Shown: positions 11,191 to 22,869 of the stretch, piece after piece
Layout of the letters: every line of letters begins with the position of its first letter
Position numbering within the stretch: position 1 is the first letter of the stretch
Source: Stichopus chloronotus
Taxonomy: Eukaryota; Echinodermata; Holothuroidea; Aspidochirotida; Stichopodidae
DNA length: 64,000 nucleotides
Direction of reading: 5' to 3'
Assembly (NCBI GenBank): GCA_021234535.1
Contig: CM037838.1
Location: 21,087,009-21,151,008 of the forward strand
The notes under the pieces: model-generated
Told to the model about the DNA's origin: nothing
The model's database searches: none
The model's input: the letters and a program-made list of their open reading frames with translations, nothing else
Made by a program: the position numbers and the translations under genes

Positions 11191-12840
11191 TGTAAGGGTA
11201 CGCACCCTGGGGGGGTCTATGAGACCTTTAAGTACCGATGGCTAAACTTGGGGGCGTCCTTACTGATGTTAAATATTGGGGGTCGTTGGCCAAGCCTACT
11301 GGGTATCAGGCCAGTAGTTGTGAGGCAAGGTACAATTTATTCAGCTACTGAGTGTAACATTACTACATTCGACGGACAGAGGGGACACAAGCCAACTCCT
11401 ACTTGTGACATAGCTGAGTGCCTATAATTAAACACAACAATTGCCTCTCATCATAGAACCTAAGGGACGACATTTAAGTCTCGGCACGGTTGTCCTACTT
11501 CCCTTATCTATATCCTCGGCAAACAAACATAAAGACAAATACAGGCGCATAGATACTGTGTCGGTAATTACACCTTTCTCGTATGAGACTGACACACAGA
11601 ACTATCTCAGACTATTTACAAGTGACGGTTTGTCTCCGCAGAATTATAGCAATTCTCTATTCCTAGTTTCTGCTGCAACCAACACTAGAGACATCAAAAC
11701 ACAATATGACACGACTGTCTATGATTTGAACCTCCCAGTTTATTAAAACCCAATTACTAAAAAAGGAATAAAAGGAAATAAAAAGACTTAAAGAATACTT
11801 TCTACATTACACACCATGTAAGGTAAACCCAGATTCGGTACACCCCTGCTTTGTGTCTGCTCACACCTAGCCTTCATGACACATGACAGAAAATGTAAAC
11901 AAGCCTAACCTTTGACCCACTGAGGTCGTACTTTAAACAACATCAACATATAAGGCTAACACTAGCCAGCACGCAGTAATCACACAAATGGCCATATCAA
12001 TTATCACACTAAAGTTAACAACACACTTGGGGAGCTACACATTGTTAGCCTAACACTAGGCCTCACAGTGAACACAACAGTTAATACACACTTGGGAGCC
12101 TAACTTTCAGAATATTACATCGTAACATTATGCCTTACTTCACGTAAGTCACATAACTCATAATGATGCAGTAATGAATACATTAACATAAACATTTAGT
12201 TTCATGGCAATACAAACTGAATTATGAACATATGAAATTACATTAATTAGCCTACGGATCCATCGCGGACGCGACGCGGTAAGGTACCTGATTCAACTGT
12301 AGTGTTAGTAGAGTTGACTTCTAGCTTCTCGGTAGTAATCATCGCTAATGTTCAGCTCGGAAGTAGTGCTGCAGTCATCATTACAGGGGGTTAATATAGT
12401 CTGTTCCTCACATCAAGCTCGGCTGAAGATTTCGACCTGCAAGATGGCGGCCACACCCAATACACAGTCACCTGTACACATTGGTTACGATGTACAGTAA
12501 GAAACGTTCTGGAATCTCACAGGTGGTCTGGCAGTTGTAATATTGGTTCTGACAGTATCGGAACAGTTACAGGACTTCGGATGACAGTTCCAGGAGCAAT
12601 TAGAATACGGGATGACGACGAATTAGCAACAAAACGCCGGAGTCAAGGAGGCGACGTCTGCACAGGCCAAGTGCTCCTCCAAGACTAATGCGAGTGACTC
12701 AGAGGGGTTTCCGCATCTCCAACAGAGGACTCTTCCGGTGTTGGGTTTCTTGGCTTAACTTCCAAAGAACAAAGGAACTTTCTTAAACTTTTAAAATGAG
12801 GGCAGCATACTCTCAGTTTCGCAAAACTGGTATCCCTACA
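11191..12840 (-). repeat. LTR copy 1 (3' LTR in minus orientation)
   Basis: 1650 bp, TGTA..TACA. The 101-codon open frame at 11441-11746 recurs unchanged in the other LTR. It lies on the strand opposite to the inferred transcription, has no recognisable motif, and is best treated as chance. Confidence 0.9.
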
Positions 12841-13582
12841 TTCACCCCTGCTTAAATTAGTGTCGTCCTCGACACTAGGACTGACAATAAATAATAAGCT
12901 AGCCAAAAAAATGAGTAAGAATACACACCATGTGCACATTACGATACGACAGTAAAAGCTAACATCAGTACACCCTAACATCTGAATAGGTGAAATTGCA
13001 TAAGCACAGTACACAATTACACGGTTTACTTCAATACAGTATAATGAATAGCAGTACATAATCAATATTCAAAATCATGTCGTGACGAAAGTAAATCTGT
13101 CCTTTGCTAAACTTTGTATCCTACTGCCCAGTAGTGATTCAGGAGCCGTAATTAACGAAAACAATAGCAGGGTGATCAGGCCTACTATAACACCCTGAAT
13201 TTACTCAGTATATACAACAGTATGTCCACCTGACAAAATAGCACTTGCAGACTTTACACATACATGGCACTCCATGTCTTAGCCCACGATCTCATAATAA
13301 TGAATATGAAAATGAAAGCAGTACATAAACCATATGAAAAACATCTTTCCCCATGAAGAGATAAAACATTTGAATACATAATAAACTGATAACATTGAGA
13401 AACCTTCTGCAGTACTTCACAGAGTATCTACCAAAACATTGGGATTGCCTCATCCTTGAATCCTATCTCAAGCTTGCTTCACTGCTTGATGCCTAGTCGC
13501 CTACCCCACTCTTGCCTCACTGCTCGATGCCTACCCCACTCTTGCCTCACTGCTCGATGCCTACCCCACTCGTACTACCAAA
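12841..13582 (-). other. Internal region of the LTR element
   Basis: 742 bp without retroviral-type genes. At 13501-13570 a 30-bp unit (starting CTACCCCACTCTTGCC) is repeated twice exactly and a third time in part, beside the primer-site candidate at 13564-13580. A 126-codon minus-strand frame (13065-12685) runs from here into LTR copy 1 and includes one hydrophobic stretch (CVFLLIFLASLLFIV). It might be a small accessory protein or chance. Confidence 0.75.
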
Positions 13583-15228
13583 TGTAAGGGTACGCACCCT
13601 GGGGGGGTCTATGAGACCTTTAAGTACCGATGGCTAAACTTGGGGGCGTCCTTACTGATGTTAAATATTGGGGGTCGTTGGCCAAGCCTACTGGGTATCA
13701 GGCCAGTAGTTGTGAGGCAAGGTACAATTTATTCAGCTACTGAGTGTAACATTACTACATTCGACGGACAGAGGGGACACAAGCCAACTCCTACTTGTGA
13801 CATAGCTGAGTGCCTATAATTAAACACAACAATTGCCTCTCATCATAGAACCTAAGGGACGACATTTAAGTCTCGGCACGGTTGTCCTACTTCCCTTATC
13901 TATATCCTCGGCAAACAAACATAAAGACAAATACAGGCGCATAGATACTGTGTCGGTAATTACACCTTTCTCGTATGAGACTGACACACAGAACTATCTC
14001 AGACTATTTACAAGTGACGGTTTGTCTCCGCAGAATTATAGCAATTCTCTATTCCTAGTTTCTGCTGCAACCAACACTAGAGACATCAAAACACAATATG
14101 ACACGACTGTCTATGATTTGAACCTCCCAGTTTATTAAAACCCAATTACTAAAAAAGGAATAAAAGGAAATAAAAAGACTTAAAGAATACTTTCTACATT
14201 ACACACCATGTAAGGTAAACCCAGATTCGGTACACCCCTGCTTTGTGTCTGCTCACACCTAGCCTTCATGACACATGACAGAAAATGTAAACAAGCCTAA
14301 CCTTTGACCCACTGAGGTCGTACTTTAAACAACATCAACATATAAGGCTAACACTAGCCAGCACGCAGTAATCACACAAATGGCCATATCAATTATCACA
14401 CTAAAGTTAACAACACACTTGGGGAGCTACACATTGTTAGCCTAACACTAGGCCTCACAGTGAACACAACAGTTAATACACACTTGGGAGCCTAACTTTC
14501 AGAATATTACATCGTAACATTATGCCTTACTTCACGTAAGTCACATAACTCATAATGATGCAGTAATGAATACATTAACATAAACATTTAGTTTCATGGC
14601 AATACAAACTGAATTATGAACATATGAAATTACATTAATTAGCCTACGGATCCATCGCGGACGCGACGCGGTAAGGTACCTGATTCAACTGTAGTGTTAG
14701 TAGAGTTGACTTCTAGCTTCTCGGTAGTAATCATCGCTAATGTTCAGCTCGGAAGTAGTGCTGCAGTCATCATTACAGGGGGTTAATATAGTCTGTTCCT
14801 CACATCAAGCTCGGCTGAAGATTTCGACCTGCAAGATGGCGGCCACACCCAATACACAGTCACCTGTACACATTGGTTACGATGTACAGTAAGAAACGTT
14901 CTGGAATCTCACAGGTGGTCTGGCAGTTGTAATATTGGTTCTGACAGTATCGGAACAGTTACAGGACTTCGGATGACAGTTCCAGGAGCAATTAGAATAC
15001 GGGATGACGACGAATTAGCAACAAAACGCCGGAGTCAAGGAGGCGACGTCTGCACAGGCCAAGTGCTCCTCCAAGACTAATGCGAGTGACTCAGAGGGGT
15101 TTCCGCATCTCCAACAGAGGACTCTTCCGGTGTTGGGTTTCTTGGCTTAACTTCCAAAGAACAAAGGAACTTTCTTAAACTTTTAAAATGAGGGCAGCAT
15201 ACTCTCAGTTTCGCAAAACTGGTATCCC

Positions 15229-15232
<4 letters not shown>
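13583..15232 (-). repeat. LTR copy 2 (5' LTR in minus orientation)
   Basis: It matches copy 1 over its full 1650 bp as far as I can compare, with the same TGTA..TACA ends. It is followed directly by (TA)n at 15233-15271. Confidence 0.9.

Positions 15233-15271
<39 letters not shown>
15233..15271. repeat. (TA)n microsatellite, right flank of LTR element
   Basis: Pure TA repeat of 39 bases, starting at the LTR edge. Confidence 0.95.
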
Positions 15272-15273
<2 letters not shown>

Positions 15274-16148
15274 GGCAGGCTTTAAGGTGGACTCGGCCTG
15301 TCATTGGGGCGTTTCTTTACTGTTGTTTTTAGCATATCCTTCGCTTGATACTGCTTTGGACTTATCTCATGTGTGTTGGATACCCAAGGGTAATGTGCAC
15401 GCTATTCAGCTTCACCATTGTACGTTGTATTAAACACAGGCATTTACTGCTGAAATGTTCAGCATGGCTGGTTCTTTAGCAAATTTGTCATTGAGTTTCT
15501 CAGAAACTATAATATATTGTCTCCCAGACAATGTATGGCACATTTACATGATACCGTCTGGCACATTCACTGATTTCAGACGATGCAAACTATTTCACCT
15601 GATTCCATCTAAGGTTACCTGATAGTTACAAATTCCTCGTAGGGAATGCTGTTACCCCGTCCCATAGATCTCTCCCCTATACTAGGCCACCGGTCATCAA
15701 TTTCATGTTATTTTCTGTTAAAATTATACTTCAAACATATGCGTAGTAACAATAGTTATTGGTGCAATAGAAACCCCCCTTTGTTATGGTAACATTAAAA
15801 ATTGTAGCAAAGGTTAAAAAATGTTCAGCACAAAGTAAAGTATTATTGTTAGATTAAGGGAAACTAGGAATTGTGAGGCAAACACACAACTTCGAAATAT
15901 ACACGACATTGCACCAGATTGCATCTAACCCTGGTTACTTGATATATCTGAGTAATTTCCCCCCATTCGCCGACTAACCTTGGACCTTTCCATTGTTTAA
16001 CCACTTTAACCATGCATTCAGAGTATTCTACTCTAATAATCATCGCAGGAGGGTATGTGTTTATTGATAAAAAGTTACATGAGAAAAATATATCCTGAAA
16101 GAATGATATCACCGAAAATTAAAATTGTAACAAAAAACATCTCGAAAA
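15272..16148. other. No gene seen
   Basis: Unique-looking sequence after the LTR element. No motif is recognisable in the short frames. Confidence 0.5.
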
Positions 16149-16517
16149 TCAATGCGTGTTTGCGTTTTCGGGCGCTCTGAACTGTATTTTAACAAAAAGC
16201 ATGTACGCACGCCACGCGCCATCTGATTGTGGCGCTCGGTTTAATAAGTGTCGTGCACTTTGTTGATTTTCATCTGCTTCTACAAACAAATCTAGCAAGA
16301 TCTTTTGTACGGGTCTAGTGAAAATATTACCCTCATGAGCAATCCTCACAAGATTCTCGCTAATATATTTTCGTGACATTCTCGGAAGACTTTTGGGAAA
16401 TGAGAAATTCCTCAAGTCATTCTTATGAGATGTGCTAATTAATGAGTTTCTGGTGACTGTAGCGATCCTGTGATTTCTGTGTGGTTTGTGAAAAGCGCCA
16501 TGCATTGCCTTTATCAC
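16149..16517 (-). CDS. Hypothetical 122-codon open frame
   Basis: The frame starts MIKAMHGAFHKPHRNHRIA and contains a helix-like SRKYISENLVRIAHEG and FVEADENQQSARHLLNRA. It is well above the usual length for chance frames here and has balanced composition, but no domain is recognised and no splice sites support it. It could be a fragment of an element next to the transposon at 16813. Confidence 0.25.
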   Translation of the reverse strand: MIKAMHGAFHKPHRNHRIATVTRNSLISTSHKNDLRNFSFPKSLPRMSRKYISENLVRIAHEGNIFTRPVQKILLDLFVEADENQQSARHLLNRAPQSDGAWRAYMLFVKIQFRAPENANTH

Positions 16518-16812
16518 TGACCTAACGTTACTAACTTACCCTTATGAAGTTGTTTCTGGTAATTGTCACGGAGTTTTCGAGGTTCAGTTTGTGGCCTACT
16601 AAAATGCGTAGGCCTACATTACCATTTTGACTGAATATCATTAGTTTGTGATTTCATATTGTAGATCATGCTTCATTTGTGTCGTATATCAGTTGTGGCG
16701 TTTACGTTACTTCAGTGAAATTGTCACATTGTAAATCAATGTACCGTAGCTATCACAGTGAGCTGAACCGGAATCATAGCACTGCACATGTGTATTCATG
16801 ACCATCGACATA

Positions 16813-18895
16813 TGGGCAATTCCGTGTCAGAGAAAAAAAAAAAAAGTGAAATTTTCAAAATTAAGTCAGGGCTTAGATTTACCCTGATCCTGCATCAAAA
16901 TTTTATGGGGAATCCAACTGTGATGGTGAAATTTTTCAAAATGTGGATTAAAAGGGTCAAAACAGCAACTTTTGGGGATAAAACGTGGTTTTTGAAAAAT
17001 GACATTTTGTGATATTTCCTTTTAGTGTGAAATATAAACAATTGGGCTTAGCAAATATAAATGGTTTGCAAATGCATCAATATTAATGATCCCTATAATT
17101 AATATCAAACCATATTTGCCTAGAAAAATTTTTATCTCAAGGGAATAGAAATGGTGAAAAAAATGATAAATTAACCATGTAATTCCGTTACCGAAAAAAC
17201 CTTAAAAAGTTTAGTATTTTAGAGGTTTTTTGTGGGATTTTTATCTAACTTCAAATTCTCTGACTGGGCATCATTACACATCACCACTATGAAAAAAAAT
17301 TGCACCGTCTCTTCATCTTTTTTCTATGGTAACGGAATTACATTTTGATGCCCTGGAATTACAGTAACGGAATTACATCACAGCAAAATCATAAGAAAAA
17401 AATTGTTGTAAGTTTGTGATGGCATAAAAAGCATTGTAGAACATATCTGTGGCTATCTGCTCAATTTATTGTTTCATTACTGGGGAAAACATCCCCAAGA
17501 CCAAGTGGAGTGTTCCAAGTATTTCAACAAATCTCTCATAGAACTAGTTTCAACCAGTCCAAGGATGCTGTCACATTCTCCCATTTGAAATATAGAAAGC
17601 ATCACACATGCAGTACCATCCTTATTTTGTTGAGAGTTTTGCAAGGTGTGTATGCCAAATATCATTAAAACTTTCATTTAATTGATATCTGCAGCATATG
17701 TGCTAGAGTTAAACTGACATCACTTATTTCATCCCTCGTGTAATACTTAGGACCCAGCTAGCGTTTGAAATATGCTCAGCTCAGGTTGTTGGGAAGTGGG
17801 CTCTGGTCCCTTACACTGTCAAGAAGACAACTAATCAGTATGTTGGGCAAGTGATCTCAAAGGAAAAGGAAACAGAAATTGTTACGATCAAATTTTTGAA
17901 GCATTACCGGCAAAATAAGTTCTTCTGGCCAGAAAAAGAAGATGTTGACAATGTTGCCCTGAAAGTTATACTGGTTTTACCAGAACCTCAGATGGACAGA
18001 TGGGATATGCTGACATTTCAACATGACTTTAGCCAGTACAATATGAAGTAGTACTCTCATATTTCTAGATTATACTATTTCGTCAGTTTAAGTCTTTAGT
18101 GTTCTAACATTTCAGTTTGTGTTTCGATAATGCAAGTTTGACTTGAGTTTTGTTTATTGAGCCATTTCAGTCGAGTTATCTGAACATCATATGCCTCAAG
18201 GCATTTGGTGAAAATGCACAAAAATGTGACACAACTGAAGAAAAGACATTCATTCATTTCAGTTGGGTCTTTCAAAATACTACTAAAGAAATGATTAATT
18301 AAAAATCTAACAAGTATGTGATTCTGAATATGTGAAATCATTGTAGATAAGAGAATTGAGCCTAATTAGCCTCAACTTAAGTTGAAAAGTTGCAGGTTGT
18401 TTCAGTCTGTCATGTTTAATGTTTTGGAGTATTTCTTGTTGCAATGGTTAAATTTATTTTAACTCATAAAACGTTGCGTAATCCCGTTACCGTGATCCTG
18501 TAATTCCGTTACCGACACTTAAGTCAATATCATATTGCGAGACCAACAGAAAATAAAAAATGGTGGTATGTTAGTTGTACACTACAATGTTGTCTAAACA
18601 CTACATGTGTTATTTTCTTTTGAAGTAGCTCAGCTTCACAGAGTTTTAGTATTATCTGTACTTTTTCAAAACATGATGTCCATCAGCCGTAATTCCGTTA
18701 CCGAAATTCATGCCCCTGTTACTCTAATACCATAACTTGAAATTCCAGTACCTTAAGATGAGTATTAATGTAAGGTGATACCTTTCTTATGATAACATTA
18801 TTACCCCACTACCACAAAGAGTTTGCTTTATTTTGGGCAATATGTTACAAAAAGAATGGGAAATTACGGTAATTCCGTTACCACGGAATTGCCCA
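16813..18895 (+). mobile_element. Probable DNA transposon, 14-bp TIRs, TA target duplication
   Basis: TGGGCAATTCCGTG at 16813-16826 is matched in inverse by CACGGAATTGCCCA at 18882-18895. TA lies directly outside both ends (16811-16812 and 18896-18897). Inside, a 14-base word GTAATTCCGTTACC, or its complement, recurs near both ends. It is found at 17179, 17328 (inverse), 17363 (inverse, one change), 18478 (variant), 18500, 18689 and 18869. The element contains one coding-like segment (about 17749-18051). TA duplication is shared by Tc1/mariner, ISL2EU and others, so the superfamily is open. No DDE transposase is recognisable, so this looks like a deleted or decayed copy. Confidence 0.75.
17749..18051 (+). 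CDS. Coding-like C-terminal segment inside the transposon
   Basis: The segment is open from about 17749 (after a possible acceptor ATACTTAG) to the TAG at 18049-18051, about 100 codons. It reads QVVGKWALVPYTVKKTTNQY, then VGQVISKEKETEIVTIKFLK, NKFFWPEKEDVDNV and LVLPEP. The pattern of short beta-strand-like segments followed by F-W-P-E-K-E-D-x-D is the kind seen at the C-terminus of many uncharacterised transposon-encoded proteins of marine invertebrates (recollection, not verified). The Met at 17851 is internal to this reading. An N-terminal transposase part is not seen upstream within the element. Confidence 0.5.
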   Translation, partial: RTQLAFEICSAQVVGKWALVPYTVKKTTNQYVGQVISKEKETEIVTIKFLKHYRQNKFFWPEKEDVDNVALKVILVLPEPQMDRWDMLTFQHDFSQYNMK

Positions 18896-18899
18896 TATA

Positions 18900-21080
18900 A
18901 TGAAGTGTCATATAGGCTCCATTTATGTGTACAGTATCTACTGCTATGCTGGCGCTATGCTAGAATCACATTTAACCAGCCAGAACGCTTTACTACATTG
19001 ACCGTTGAGTTTCTGTTTGTACTTTACAGTAATTTACGGCATGGCTTGATAAAAAGAAGAAATAAAGGCAAAAACCTAGGTCAGCCAGTACAATTTTCTC
19101 CTGAGTTTCCTTTTTAACTGTGAATGGTCAAAGTAACAGTGGCATTGATTTCAATATCGGACGGCCTGGGATGAAGCTGGTGTTAAATTTGAGCTGTTAA
19201 TCTATTTGAACCGACTGAACTAGTTGCTGTAAGTGCTCGGTTCGGCTTAAAGAAAAGGACACAATGTTTTGTCTGTATAGCCACAAATGTCAAAATGAAT
19301 CTGTAGAATAATGGACACTTTTACAGACACAGAATCCCTGTCTTCGTAAATGAGCATAAACTGCTTCGTAAATGAGCATTCGCTAAGTATGCAAATAAAT
19401 GACAAGAGAGGGACTCGCATCATATGTCTTATGTTATGTCTTATTTCGAGGATATTCTATAAGTGCCTTTTGTTTCGTTTTGCCAAGGTAGCATGTGTTT
19501 TCGTCTTTATATGATAGTAATATCACTTGCAAAGTATGAAACCTTTGTAACGTATGAAAATGTTCACTATAAAGAAATACAGATGCTGAGAACTACCCCA
19601 CGTTATCATCACATTTTTTATCACACTTTGAAAAAAGGATAACCTATGTCAAAAACGGTAACAGATATTAACACAATTTCAAAGTATTTTTGTTCAGAGT
19701 TTCACTCTGCAAATTTTGAATAAATTTTGCAGAGTGAACCTTAGAAACAGGGGACATATAGGTAGATACATATGTAAAATGATAAAGTTCACCTCTGATC
19801 ACCCTCACGAAAGGTCCTGTAAGGGAGTGTAGATGACAGTGTAGCTACGGTGACATTTTTTCCCTTCTTTTTTTTTGAAGGCAAATCTATCCACTGACAA
19901 CAATGAGGATGTCTACAATCACACTGCATTCTTAAAAAAAGCTGTAACAATTTACTTGCAAGGTAATGGAAGTGAGCCAGAAAGGAATGTGGATTAAAGC
20001 AAGAGGAGTTTCAGCATAATTAGGATGTTTTGGGAAATGCATTGTAGTGGCTTAGTCTTTTCGTAACTGGGGTTCAGATCAACTACCATATAAAGTTTTA
20101 AATCTTAAAGTCTCTGAAGAAATGAAAAAAATCGTATATCGCGTTGTCAGGATTGCGGGTATAAGACCTACCAATGTAACCAGGGATTTACGAGCGAGCA
20201 GATATGGGTTGCAACTTCCATGAATTCTATTTAGAACTCACTCATTGGAGTCAGCTATAGTGGTAAGAGAAATTCTACAGTAAAGGACGGGACGGATTTT
20301 TCTTTTTGGCAATCTTGACGAGGATATCGGACGGAACATAGGCAGTGGAGAAAGTGCAGTTGTGCCAATCCAGCAATGGAATGGCAGATTTATTGCTTCG
20401 ACGTTTAAAGTTAAAGTTTGTTTCTGAAAGTGACATTAAGGAAAGCTGCACTAGGAGAGGCTTTAATAAAAGCATTACAGATGATACTTTGAAGACAAAC
20501 GCACGGTGTTATTTTAAAACCTTTAGAAGAGAAAGAGTATATAAAAAAGAGTATCTTTTGTATAAAAAAGAGTATCTTTTTGTATAAAAAGACAGTATAT
20601 TAAGAAAAATCTGTTTCGAGATGTCAGTTTGATGAAGCACCAGCTTTCAAGGTAAGAAATTGTAAAGTTTGGTTATTTTTTTTTTTTTTTTGGTGCGTTG
20701 GATACAATTATTATCGGCATACTGACTGAATTTGCAGTTTGTAGCCTGGAGAATATTCAGGTTACGTAAAGGGATGCCTGCGTTAATGGTATCACTCGGA
20801 TAAGATTTGCAGTGAATTTGGACATCCCATTTGGGGAGAAAGAAAAGAGTCTAGTGAAATCGTGGGTTGAATCTGGGCATTTTGTATCTGATACCGGTGT
20901 GCAACGCTTTATTAAAAGCTTTTTTGGACATGTAGGAACAAACCAGTAGGAACAAACCAGAAAAAAAATTGATAAGCCCAATGTGAATTCCTGACAGCTA
21001 AAATGTCTGATTTATGTTGGATTTACCTTGGCGAAAAAGTAGATGTTTTGTTCCAAGTGAGTCTTTATGCGATTTTACTG
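18900..21080. other. No gene seen
   Basis: AT-rich sequence. A short exact duplication of TATAAAAAAGAGTATCTTTT lies at about 20540-20582 and a poly-T run near 20680. Open frames at 20275-20587 overlap on both strands and have no recognisable motif. Confidence 0.5.
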
Positions 21081-21084
21081 TAGG

Positions 21085-22265
21085 CAAGTGCTGACACAAA
21101 ATATTTTACAACGTGAATATCGTTTTCTTAAACGTTTTCTTAGTTGACATGATCAAGACGACTAAACCCCACCCCCTTAAACGAAGGAATTTTTTCATGG
21201 CTCCAAGTTGTGTTTTTAAAATAGAAAGTTTCCCATTATACGATGAAACCGTTTCTATATTTCATGTAATCATCATTTGATAGGAAAGGTCTCAATAAAA
21301 ACAGAAGCCTCGGAGACGTAAGTCTCCGAGGCTTCTGTTTTTATTGAGACCAAATTCATCTATCATTAAAATGAAAGATTTGTTTGGAGAGGAGAAGCAG
21401 TTTGTAATGAATATTCATAAGTTGTTTTTCCTTAAAAGGTTTTTTTACCTTACAATTAAAGATTTTCAAAGAAAGGGGGGGGGGGGGGGAGGAGTCACAA
21501 GGCACTAACAATGTGTGACTATTGTCCTACTTTCATGGTGAACTGATTGTTAAAGGGTGGCCAGATGAATGGACGCTGGCGAACAATAGTAGCACACAGT
21601 AAAGGTGGCCTTTTCTGTGAACAATGAACTCGAAGGAAAGCAATCCACAAATACTATCCTCTAAACTTTATGTATCTGAGTAATAATTCTATGTGTTGAA
21701 TGAAGTAAAAGAAAAGTCTTCTATAATAGGCTTTATGAAAAGTCCCTCTAGCTCAAAAGTTCAACGACCATCGTGCACAGTCACTACAGGAAAGACGTTA
21801 GAGTTATACTTGTTAGCTTTCCAATACGTAAGGTGTGTTCTACCGATCGCCTACTTCAACCACCCAGTCCTTTAGCAGTTGGAAAACTTTTAACATATTC
21901 AAACACATCTATCTGTAAAAAAGGAAGTGATTTGTAAATCCACATTTAAGTTTTAACCATTAGTAGGAATTGCAATCACCAGAACTCACGATATAGCTGA
22001 ATTGAGTTGACATTTATGTCACTTCCAAGTTACCATACTCTGACCATGAAGTCTTCACTTTAGTTGGAAGAGGTCAATATTTTGTTCCCTTCTTTACCTT
22101 TTGTTTTTGTAATAATGTCCTTCTATAAATTCCCAAATCAGGGCAAAAGACGTTATTGCAGACGAGTGCTGATCCAAAATATTTTACAACGTGAATATCG
22201 AAACTTGATACGTTTTCTTAAACGTTTTCCTAGTTGAGAGGATCAAGACCACTAAACCCCACCCC
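21085..22265. repeat. Direct repeat pair of about 100 bp, 1.07 kb apart
   Basis: The segment about 21085-21180 recurs at about 22162-22265. Shared words include AAAATATTTTACAACGTGAATATCG, ACGTTTTCTTAAACGTTTTC and GATCAAGAC followed by ACTAAACCCCACCCCCT. The second copy has an extra AAACTTGAT-type insertion. They might be the ends of an old element enclosing the 21.2-22.2 kb interval, or a simple duplication. Confidence 0.75.
21288..21351. repeat. Perfect inverted repeat, 30-bp arms, 4-base loop
   Basis: The left arm 21288-21317 starts GGTCTCAATAAAAACAGAAG. The right arm 21322-21351 is its exact reverse complement, separated by GTAA. There is no T-tract or gene next to it. It may be a foldback mini-element, a small-RNA hairpin source or a recent inverted duplication. 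Confidence 0.95.
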
Positions 22266-22840
22266 CTAAGCTAAGCGCGTCTGGAAAAGGATAAACAAAT
22301 CGTCGCGGAACACAACCACACATAGTTGAATCACAATTCCTTTGCGCGGTACACTTAAGTTATCTACAGGTACTGTAACTTTGTAAGTTAGGATTTAGAA
22401 ACACCCGATGTCTCTGTGCGGCCTGTCTGCTGAACGTGGGTCGACTGAAACTTGTCACCGCCATAGGTGATGATTACTGTTGTGTTTAGAAGTTGCGAGA
22501 TGCTTTATTATAAGATCATTTTCTTGTCCAACGGTGAGAAGAAGTCGCATCGTTCGGTGCAGACCGAGTTTTTATATTTCACGTTAGCCAGTTGTTAGGG
22601 CCTATTTGCCAGCCTAACTTACTCCTAGTGCTATCTTACTGTATCAATTATCATGCTTAAGTTGCAGTATACTGACATAGGCTCACTAGGGATGTAGCCT
22701 TGTAAATACTGTGGGCAATGGTACATCTGATGCAAGCACACAAATTACGTTTTGTCTATTCGTCACACCCAGCTAACTGGTCTCAAGATCTACCGAGTAG
22801 GATTAGGAACGCATGCAATTGAAGGCCTGACTTTCAATCA
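22266..22840. other. No gene seen
   Basis: Slightly more GC-rich than its surroundings, with no long open frame. A spliced FPGS 5' UTR exon could lie in this upstream interval, but nothing identifies one. Confidence 0.35.
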
Positions 22841-22869
22841 TTTAATATTCTAGGCCTAAGTTGTCCTTC

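Larger units (their letters stand above)
11191..15232 (-). mobile_element. Complete non-autonomous LTR retrotransposon
   Basis: Two direct repeats of 1650 bp (11191-12840 and 13583-15232) enclose only 742 bp. The LTRs start TGTAAGGGTA and end TATCCCTACA, so they have TG..CA ends with a short imperfect inverted terminus. The offset between copies is 2392 everywhere I compared, with no difference noticed. Both sides are (TA)n, consistent with insertion into a TA tract; the target duplication cannot be resolved there. Minus orientation is favoured. On that strand a primer-site candidate TGGTAGTACGAGTGGGG lies two bases inside one LTR, and a purine-rich AAGCAGGGGTGAA abuts the other. No gag, protease, RT or integrase is present, so it must have been moved by proteins of another element. 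Confidence 0.9.

Noticed and set aside
11441..11746. 101-codon open frame found identically twice (also at 13833-14138)
   Set aside because: Its duplication is explained by the two LTRs, it lies antisense to the inferred element orientation, and no motif is recognisable.
21288..21351. Hairpin as an intrinsic terminator
   Set aside because: There is no bacterial gene or U-tract context. The surrounding DNA is eukaryotic.
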